From positions 1-9,971 of the forward strand of contig CAZHFK010000041.1 in assembly GCA_964531215.1 (NCBI GenBank): 9,971 nt of DNA, in the 5' to 3' direction. Positions within the stretch are counted from its first letter, which is position 1; every line of letters begins with the position of its first letter. The notes below the pieces were generated by a model that worked only from the letters and a program-made list of their open reading frames with translations, had not been told where the DNA came from and did no database searches. The translations under genes and the position numbers were made by a program. This document shows positions 1 to 6,700 of this stretch, piece after piece. Source of the DNA: WJKP01 sp964531215 (GTDB lineage Bacteria > Patescibacteriota > Patescibacteriia > CAIXNZ01).

Positions 1-14
1 AATAATTTACAAAT

Positions 15-34
15 AACAAGTCAGCCTTGTTTTT
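15..34 (+). terminator. Small hairpin with T-run upstream of the pilin gene
   Basis: AACAAG (15-20) pairs with CTTGTT (26-31) around the 5-nt loop TCAGC, and the T-run continues to position 34. This has the shape of a short intrinsic terminator. It may end a gene that lies before the window, or act as an attenuator in the pilin leader. The stem has only 6 pairs, two of them G-C, so it is weak. It ends 8 nt before the pilin ATG, which leaves no room for an ordinary promoter between them. Confidence 0.4.
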
Positions 35-42
35 AAAATAAT

Positions 43-516
43 ATGCCAAAGTTAAATAGACAAAAAGGCTTTACTACCGTAGAATTATTAATAGTTATTT
101 TAATTATTATAATTTTAGCCTCAATCAGTATTTTAGCTTTAAACAGCCAAAAAGCCAAAGCCAGGGATGCAAAAAGAGAAAGTGATATAAGGCAAATTAG
201 GACTGCTTTGGAATTTTATTTTAGTGACGAAGATGAATACCCGGTAGTTGGGCAGCCTATTGTTTTGGGGGCTGGTAATTCGCAAAAATTATGTTCAAAA
301 ACCGATGGCGGCTTTGTTTCAGCCGAAACAGAATGCCAAAAAGTTTATATGTCTCAAATCCCGCAAGATCCTTTGCCTGCCCAGCCATATACTTATACCG
401 GTTCAATAAACGGTTATGATATTACTTATATAACTGAAAAAGAAACAGCCAACGGGCCAGCGGGTATCTGGCATGCTCATTCGCAAACTATTGATCGTTC
501 ATCTGGTAATCGATAA
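43..516 (+). CDS. Type IV pilin-like / pseudopilin (prepilin) protein
   Basis: Prepilin of 157 aa with a class III (type IV pilin) signal. The leader MPKLNRQKG is followed by FTTVELL. Predicted cleavage falls after Gly9, leaving Phe10 as the first mature residue and Glu14 as the conserved +5 glutamate. Residues 10-33 form the hydrophobic N-terminal helix, which would anchor the subunit and pack the fibre core. It is followed by the charged segment AKARDAKRESDIRQI and an EFYFSDEDEYP turn, a pattern frequent in Patescibacteria pilins and GspG-like pseudopilins. Cys84 and Cys98 could form a disulfide in the C-terminal globular part. An in-frame TAA at 34-36 makes ATG 43 the natural start; no Shine-Dalgarno is visible. 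The prepilin peptidase that would process it is the next gene. Major pilin, minor pilin and pseudopilin cannot be told apart here. Confidence 0.9.
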   Translation: MPKLNRQKGFTTVELLIVILIIIILASISILALNSQKAKARDAKRESDIRQIRTALEFYFSDEDEYPVVGQPIVLGAGNSQKLCSKTDGGFVSAETECQKVYMSQIPQDPLPAQPYTYTGSINGYDITYITEKETANGPAGIWHAHSQTIDRSSGNR

Positions 517-534
517 TATTTTAAAATATTTTTT

Positions 535-570
535 AAAGGCAGGTTTAATTAATTTTTGAGCCTGTTTTTT
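535..570 (+). terminator. Rho-independent terminator after the pilin gene
   Basis: AAAGGCAGG (535-543) pairs with CCTGTTTTT (561-569), giving 9 pairs including two G-T wobbles, and the 3' arm is itself a T6 run. The 17-nt loop contains the palindrome TTAATTAA. Just upstream, overlapping the pilin stop codon, lies a perfect 16-nt AT-only palindrome (515-530), which may add a weak second hairpin. The structure separates the pilin transcript from pilD. Confidence 0.65.
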
Positions 571-582
571 AATTAAAAAAGA

Positions 583-591
583 TGTTAAAAT
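583..591 (+). promoter_or_regulatory. Putative extended -10 promoter for a leaderless pilD transcript
   Basis: TGTTAAAAT (TG at 583-584, hexamer TAAAAT at 586-591) differs from the extended -10 consensus TGnTATAAT at one base. A transcription start about 7 nt after the hexamer falls on A598, the first base of the pilD start codon, so the mRNA would be leaderless. No good -35 is seen 17 nt upstream (TGTTTT). The site lies directly after the pilin terminator, where a new promoter would be needed. The giant surface-protein gene has the near-identical TGTTATAAT. Confidence 0.4.
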
Positions 592-597
592 TAAGCC

Positions 598-1344
598 ATG
601 ATAGTAAATTTAGCTTTTTTTTTCTTATTGGGAATTGTTTTTGGCAGTTTTTTAAACGGCTTAATTTATCGTTTACATGAAAAATTACCTTTAGGCGGAC
701 GTTCTTTTTGTGTTTTTTGTAAAAAACAATTATTAAAACGTGATTTGATTCCTTTATTAAGTTTTTTGTACTTAAAAGCCAAATGTCGATTTTGTCGTGA
801 AAAAATAAGCTGGCAATATTTTTTTGTAGAATTGATAACCGGGATTTTATTTGTTTTAGTTTTTTTAAAACATGAAACCTTTGATTTATTTTTATTTTGC
901 GATTTGTTTTTTATATTAATTTTAATTTTTATTTTTGTTTATGATCTTCGTTTCAAGTTGATTTTAGATCAGATTATTTTTCCAGTATTAATCATAGCGA
1001 CTTTATTTAATTTTATATTGGGATTTTTGGGGCTTGATTTGTTGATCGGTATTTTAATTGGTGGCGGTTTTTTTGCTATGCAATATTTGATTAGTCGGGG
1101 CAGGGCAATCGGCTTGGGAGATGTTAAATTGGGAGTTTTACTGGGGGCTATGTTTGGTTGGCCAATGATCATTTTAATCATTTTATTAGCTTATTTGATT
1201 GGCGGAATTGTGGCAATTATTTTATTAATTAATAAAAATAAAACTTGGGGCGATATTTTGCCTATGGGGAGTTTTTTAGCGGTAGCTGCTATAATAGTTT
1301 TATTATACGGAGAATTGATTGGGCAATTTATTTTTAATTTATGA
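598..1344 (+). CDS. pilD: Prepilin peptidase / N-methyltransferase (leader peptidase, A24 family)
   Basis: Integral membrane aspartyl protease of 248 aa that cleaves type IV prepilins after the leader Gly; family members with the N-terminal domain also N-methylate the new N-terminus. The N-terminus shows the family signature GSFLNGLIYRL (16-26). A Cys4 zinc-type site follows as CVFC (38-41) and CRFC (63-66). Catalytic aspartates are expected at Asp116 in the YDLRFKLILDQ segment and Asp175 in GLGDVK (172-177), the two canonical A24 positions. About seven or eight hydrophobic helices are visible. The ATG directly follows an in-frame TAA (592-594) with one codon between, so the start is secure; no Shine-Dalgarno is present. 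Its stop is TGA followed at once by TAA, and the TGA overlaps the ligA start as ATGA. The obvious substrate is the pilin encoded just upstream. Confidence 0.95.
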   Translation: MIVNLAFFFLLGIVFGSFLNGLIYRLHEKLPLGGRSFCVFCKKQLLKRDLIPLLSFLYLKAKCRFCREKISWQYFFVELITGILFVLVFLKHETFDLFLFCDLFFILILIFIFVYDLRFKLILDQIIFPVLIIATLFNFILGFLGLDLLIGILIGGGFFAMQYLISRGRAIGLGDVKLGVLLGAMFGWPMIILIILLAYLIGGIVAIILLINKNKTWGDILPMGSFLAVAAIIVLLYGELIGQFIFNL

Positions 1345-3335
1345 TAAAAACCGAAGCTAAAAAAAGAGTAGAAAAATTAAAAAAAGAGATAAATCGTCAT
1401 CGTTATCTTTATCATGTTTTGGATACGCAGGAAATTTCTGATGCTGCTTTGGATTCTTTGAAACATGAATTATACGAATTAGAACGGCAATATCCGGAAT
1501 TTATTACACCAGATTCACCGACACAAAGAGTCGGAGGCAAGCCTTTGGATAAATTTAATAAAGTTAAACATGAAGTGCCGATGCTTTCTATTGAAGATGT
1601 TTTTAGTTTTGAGGAATTACAGGATTGGCAAAAAAGAATTCAAAGATTAGTTCCCCAAACTAAACTTGATTATTTTGCTGAAGTTAAAATGGATGGGTTA
1701 GCTATAACTTTAATTTATCAAGATGGACTTTTGATTACTGGTGCTACCCGAGGTGACGGTAAAACCGGTGAAGATGTAACTCAAAATATAAAAACAATTG
1801 AAGCCATACCTTTAAAATTGCGAGAAGTAAAAGAAATTAATTTGCAGGGTAGGATTGAAATTCGCGGTGAAGTTTTTATGACCAAAGAAGTTTTTGATAA
1901 ATTGAATAAGCAGCAAGAAAAAAAAGGCGATAAAGTTTTTGCTAATCCGCGTAATGCCGCAGCCGGGTCAGTCAGACAATTGGATCCCAAGATAACCGCG
2001 TCACGTCAGTTATCATTTTATGGCTATGATTTGATAACTGATTTGGGTCAAAAGACTCATGATAAGTCACATGAATTAATTAAGCTTTTGGGTCTGCCGA
2101 TTAATGCGTGGAATCAAGATTGTCTTGATTTGCAGTCGGTTCAAAAATTTTATGAAAAAATGCAGGCTAAAAGAGATTCACTTGATTATTGGATTGACGG
2201 AGTGGTTGTAAATGTTAATAATATTGAGTTAATGAAAAAATTAGGATTAGTCGGTAAGACTAAAAGAGGTATGGTGGCTTATAAATTCCCGGCTGAACAA
2301 AAAACAACCATTATTAAAAACGTTAAATTCAATGTCGGCCGGACAGGCGTTTTGACCCCGGTTGCTTATTTGGAACCGGTATCAATCGGCGGGACAACTG
2401 TTTCTCATGCCACTTTGCATAATATTGAAGAAATCGAGCGTTTAGGCGTTAAAATTGGTGATACTGTTATTATTGAAAAAGCCGGTGATGTAATTCCTAA
2501 AGTAATTGAAGTTTTGGCCAATTTACGAACCGGCCGGGAAAAAGAAATAAAAATACCTGATAAATGCCCGATTTGCGGTTCTCCTGTCAAAAGGCAAAAA
2601 GATGAAGTCGGGGTTTATTGTTCCAATAAAAATTGTTTTGCCCGAGAAAAAGAAAAGTTAATCCACTTTGTGTCTAAAAAAGGCTTAAATATAGAAGGCC
2701 TAGGGGATAAAATTGTAGAGCAATTAATTAATCAGGGCTTGATTCGGGATCCGGCTGATTTATTTAAATTAAAAACAGGTGATTTGCAGCCTTTAGAACG
2801 CTTTGCTGAAAAATCGGCTCAAAATATTATTGAATCTATTAAGCAAAGCCAAAAGGTTAGTTTGTCCAATTTTTTGTTTGCTTTAGGCATTCGTCATGTC
2901 GGTGAGCAAACAGCCCTTGATTTGGCTCAAATTTTCGGTTCAATTGATAAAATTAAAAAAGCTTCTTTGGCTGAATTGCAAAAAGTTCCTGATATTGGCC
3001 AAGTAATTGCTCAAAGTATTTATGATTTTTTTCATGATAAACAAAATTTACAAACTCTTGATGAATTGTTAAAATATTTAAAGATTGAAAGGCTTACTAA
3101 GGTTAAGCAGATATTGGCCGGTAAAAATTTTGTATTAACCGGTTCTTTGCAATCAATGACACGTGATCAGGCTAAGGCCAGAATCAGACAATTAGGCGGG
3201 AATGTTGCTTCATCGGTTAGTCAAAAAACTGATTTTGTGATTGCCGGTGCAGAACCTGGTTCTAAATATAATAAAGCTAAAAAATTAGGCGTTAAAATTC
3301 TTAATGAAAAAGATTTTTTACAATTAATTGATTAA
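1341..3335 (+). CDS. ligA: NAD+-dependent DNA ligase LigA
   Basis: Joins nicks in DNA using NAD+, in replication and repair. At 664 aa it is full length. Domain Ia (NMN binding) covers about 1-70. The adenylation domain has the nucleotidyl lysine Lys116 in KMDG, then TRGDG (136-140), RGEVF (175-179), DGVVV (286-290) and YKFP (314-317). The OB fold lies at about 325-400 (GRTGVLTPVA, ATLHN, AGDVIP). A Cys4 zinc finger uses Cys409, Cys412, Cys427 and Cys432. Helix-hairpin-helix repeats run from about 445 to 580 and a BRCT domain from about 590 to the end. One oddity: domain Ia reads ISDAALD, with Leu37 where E. coli LigA has Tyr35; Tyr24, His25, Asp34 and Asp38 are kept. The ATG overlaps the pilD stop and follows an in-frame TAA (1335-1337), so translation is probably coupled to pilD. 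Confidence 0.98.
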   Translation: MIKTEAKKRVEKLKKEINRHRYLYHVLDTQEISDAALDSLKHELYELERQYPEFITPDSPTQRVGGKPLDKFNKVKHEVPMLSIEDVFSFEELQDWQKRIQRLVPQTKLDYFAEVKMDGLAITLIYQDGLLITGATRGDGKTGEDVTQNIKTIEAIPLKLREVKEINLQGRIEIRGEVFMTKEVFDKLNKQQEKKGDKVFANPRNAAAGSVRQLDPKITASRQLSFYGYDLITDLGQKTHDKSHELIKLLGLPINAWNQDCLDLQSVQKFYEKMQAKRDSLDYWIDGVVVNVNNIELMKKLGLVGKTKRGMVAYKFPAEQKTTIIKNVKFNVGRTGVLTPVAYLEPVSIGGTTVSHATLHNIEEIERLGVKIGDTVIIEKAGDVIPKVIEVLANLRTGREKEIKIPDKCPICGSPVKRQKDEVGVYCSNKNCFAREKEKLIHFVSKKGLNIEGLGDKIVEQLINQGLIRDPADLFKLKTGDLQPLERFAEKSAQNIIESIKQSQKVSLSNFLFALGIRHVGEQTALDLAQIFGSIDKIKKASLAELQKVPDIGQVIAQSIYDFFHDKQNLQTLDELLKYLKIERLTKVKQILAGKNFVLTGSLQSMTRDQAKARIRQLGGNVASSVSQKTDFVIAGAEPGSKYNKAKKLGVKILNEKDFLQLID

Positions 3336-3355
3336 TTATTAATAGATTAAATTTT

Positions 3356-3667
3356 ATGATGAAAATTGACATCAAAGGCACTAATATGGAATTAACCGAA
3401 GCAATTAAAAATTATGTAAGTGAAAAAATTGGCAGTTTGGAAAAATTTCATGACAATATTTTGGAAGCCCGAGTTGATATTGGCTTAACCACTAATCATC
3501 ATCAAAAAGGTGATATTTATCGGGCTGAAGCTAATTTGGTAGTTCCCCAAAAACACATTTTAAGAGCCGAATCAGAAAAAGAAGATTTATACCTGGCTAT
3601 TAATGATGTTAAGGATGATTTGCAAAGACAAATTAAGAAATATAAAGAAAAAATGAGGAATTATTAA
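3356..3667 (+). CDS. hpf: Ribosome hibernation-promoting factor / RaiA-family protein, short form
   Basis: A 103-aa protein of the HPF/YfiA (RaiA) family, which binds the 30S decoding region and inactivates ribosomes under stress or slow growth. The fold follows the family: beta strand MKIDIKGTNMEL, helix TEAIKNYVSEKIGSLEKF, then strands with the typical IYRAEANLVVPQKHILRAE, and the signature helix EDLYLAINDVKDDLQRQIKKYKEK (about 75-99). It lacks the C-terminal dimerisation domain of long HPF, so 100S dimers would need another partner or may not form. Two adjacent ATGs (3356 and 3359) could both serve as start; neither has a Shine-Dalgarno sequence. It follows ligA after 20 nt and is probably in the pilD-ligA transcript. 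The symbol could equally be raiA. Confidence 0.92.
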   Translation: MMKIDIKGTNMELTEAIKNYVSEKIGSLEKFHDNILEARVDIGLTTNHHQKGDIYRAEANLVVPQKHILRAESEKEDLYLAINDVKDDLQRQIKKYKEKMRNY

Positions 3668-3675
3668 TTGTAGAT

Positions 3676-3703
3676 AGTTAAAATTTGTTACAAGTTAAAA
3701 TTT
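3676..3703 (+). repeat. Two 11-nt direct repeats upstream of the giant gene's promoter
   Basis: AGTTAAAATTT occurs at 3676-3686 and again, identically, at 3693-3703, a spacing of 17 nt. The second copy covers the place where a -35 element would sit for the -10 at 3715-3720. The pair could be a tandem operator or activator site, or may arise by chance in this AT-rich gap. Confidence 0.5.
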
Positions 3704-3711
3704 AAAAAATG

Positions 3712-3720
3712 TGTTATAAT
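3712..3720 (+). promoter_or_regulatory. Extended -10 promoter of the giant surface-protein gene
   Basis: TGTTATAAT matches the extended -10 consensus TGnTATAAT perfectly, with hexamer TATAAT at 3715-3720. The -35 region 17 nt upstream (AAGTTA, 3692-3697) is poor, which extended -10 promoters tolerate. A start near 3726-3727 gives a leader of about 20 nt without a Shine-Dalgarno sequence. It is the strongest promoter-like site in the window and lies in the 79-nt gap between hpf and the giant gene. Confidence 0.65.
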
Positions 3721-3746
3721 TAGTGCATAATAAATATTTGAAATAA

Positions 3747-6700
3747 ATGCTTTCTAAATTAAGAAAATTAATTTTTTGGAAATATTTTAGTTTTAAAGCT
3801 AAACTTTTTTTCAGTTTAGTTTTTTTATTGGCAATAATTAGTTTTTGCTTTTTGGTGAATAATAATCAAGTTTCATCAGGTCTTTTGGATTTTTATTCTT
3901 CTACCGATTATGTTGTTGGTAGAGAGCCATGGTTAATTATTTCTGCAGATTTAAATAATGATAATAATCCAGATATTATAACAGCTAATAGACAAGCTGA
4001 TAATGTTTCTGTTTTGTTGGGTAATGATGATGGGACTTTTCAGGCTAAAGTAGATTATGCTACTGATATAAGGCCTATTTGGGTTGAAGCAGCAGATTTA
4101 AATAATGATAATAATTTAGATTTGATTACGGCCAACCGTGGTGCCGATAATATATCCGTTTTATTGGGTAATGGCGATGGGACTTTCCAGGCTAATGTGG
4201 AATATTCGGCAAACGCTGGCACCGCTTCAGTTTATGCCGGAGATTTAGATCATGATAATAATACTGATTTGGTTGTCGCTAATTTAAATAGTGATAATGT
4301 TTCAGTATTTATGGGTAATGGTGATGGCACTTTCCAGCCTAAAGTTGATTATGTTACTGGCAGTCATCCTTGGGTTGCTTATTTAGCAGATTTAAATAAT
4401 GATGGAGATTTGGATATAGCAACTGTTAATGAAAATGATTCTAGTGCATCAATTTTACTAGGTAATGGTGATGGCACTTTCCAGCCTAAAGTTGATTATA
4501 ATGCCGGGGCCGGTTCTTGGGCAATAAAAGTGGCTGATTTTAATCAGGATAATAATTTAGATATAGTTACTACTAATCATGTTGATGATTCAATTTCAAT
4601 TTTATTAGGCAATAGTGATGGTAGTTTTCAGCCTAAAGTTGATTATAGTGCGGCTGGTGATCCTTGGATACCAGGTGTGGCCGATTTAGATTTAGATGGT
4701 TATATCGATATTATTGTGCCAAATATTGCCAGTGATAATATTTACATATATTTTGGCAATGGTGACGGCACTTTTCAAAGTCCTGTAGCTTATCAAACTA
4801 ATGATGATCCGGCAGATGTTGAGACAGCTGATTTTAATAAAGATGGTGTTCTTGATTTTGCAGTGGTTAGTCAAAATTTGAGTAATCCTAATTCTCTTGT
4901 TACCGTTTATTTAAATAAGATTTTGAATATAAATTGTAATTTATCTCCTTCAACTTTAAACGTGGGGAATACGGTAACAATAAATGCCTCTTTAACTTTT
5001 ACACCATCAAATGTTTGGGCAACAGTAAAAAACGGTGATACTTTATTAAATACTGTTAATTTGGCTGATCAAGGAGGAGGTGATTATAGTAGTACGGTTA
5101 GTACAAATTCAACTTATGTCGGCCAAAATGATGTAGTTGTTTTTGCAACAGATTCAGGCACCGGTGAAACTGTTACTTGTAATCCAAGTACAGGCGCAAA
5201 TTGGGAGAAAACAACATTAAGCGATATACCTTGGCATATACGTTCCGGCCCTAATACTGTTTCTTATAATGGTCGTATATATTTAATGGGCGGTATTGTT
5301 GATGATTTTACTAGTGATGTTTGGAGTTCAGTTGATGGGTTAAATTGGACACAAGAAACAGATGCTGCTGCTTGGACAAAAAGGAGTGGGTTTAGCTTGA
5401 TAGAGTTTCAGGATAAAATGTGGCTTTTGGGTGGTAATAATTATATTAAATCTAATGATATTAATACTTATACATATTTTAATGACGTTTGGAGTTCAAG
5501 TGACGGCAGTAATTGGACTCAAGAAGTTTCTTCGGCTCCTTGGGGAAATAGATCTTTTTTTGATGTTACTGTTTATAATAATAAGTTATGGTTGGCTGGT
5601 GGAGTAATATATAGTGGAGGCAGCTTAAATTATACTAATGATGTCTGGAGTTCAAGTGATGGTGTTAATTGGGTACAGGAAATAGGCTCAGCTCCTTGGG
5701 GAGCCAGAGGTTCTCATCAATTATTTGCATTTGATGATGGTAGTGGTGAAAAATTATGGCTTATTGGTGGACAGGCTGCTAAGACCGGGCCTTATTATAA
5801 GGATGTTTGGTCGTCAATTGACGGCATAAATTGGGTGCAAGAAACTAATACTCCAATTTGGGGTACGCCCAATGTTGGTGAAGATGGTCGATCTTTTCAT
5901 CAAGTCCTTGTTTATGATGACGGTACTGGTGAAAAAATGTGGTTAATGGGCGGACGGTTTTATGGTACTTCGGAAATTAATTATAATGATGTTTATTCTT
6001 CTTCTGACGGTGTTAATTGGACATTGGTTGATGATCCCGGTTTTAAGCATCAGAAAGTTGGTTCAGATCCAAGTACTTGGACACATTGGACAGCTAGACG
6101 CACTTTTCCGGCAAGTGTTCATGATAATAAAATGTGGGTATTAGGTGGTTATGAATTTAGGGTTCAAAGCTGGAATGATGTTTGGTATACGACCGATGGA
6201 GCCAATTGGAATTTAAAAGGCAATAATTATGATGGTATTTTTGGCACTAGATTTGATCATAAGATGGTTAATTTTAATGATAAATTATGGATAATAAGCG
6301 GTTTATCTAATGGTCAAGGAGAACAGAATGATGTTTGGTCTTCAACCGATGGTGAAACTTGGAATTGTGTGGCCGGTTCACATGCTAATTGTTCTAACCC
6401 GGCTCCAGGTTGGAATGGTCGTTGGCAACATAAAGTCTTTATTTATGATGATGGAACAGGTGAGAAAATGTGGCTGATTGGTGGTTGTATCGGCACTTTT
6501 TCTAATCTTTGTCAAAATGGTACAAGGGCTAAAGATGTCTGGTCATCAACTGACGGCATCAATTGGACTCAGGAAACAGCTACGGCTAATTTTACTTGGG
6601 CTCATTGGTCAACAGCTTCTGTTTATAATAATAAAATGTGGTTAATTGGTGGTTTTATTCCCGGAGTAGGTTATAGTAATGAAGTTTGGTGGTCAACTGA

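Noticed and set aside
1342..1347. Possible UGA recoding (as in Gracilibacteria or Absconditabacteria)
   Set aside because: The only gene ending in TGA is followed directly by TAA, and no coding region has an internal TGA, so the standard bacterial code explains everything.
3668..3693. Terminator after hpf (TTGTA with TACAA)
   Set aside because: The stem has only five pairs, the loop is 16 nt and no T-run follows. Readthrough into the giant gene cannot be excluded.
5072..5082. Shine-Dalgarno-like GGAGGAGG in the Ig-like region
   Set aside because: It encodes a Gly-Gly-Gly turn in the main frame and no open frame of note begins after it.
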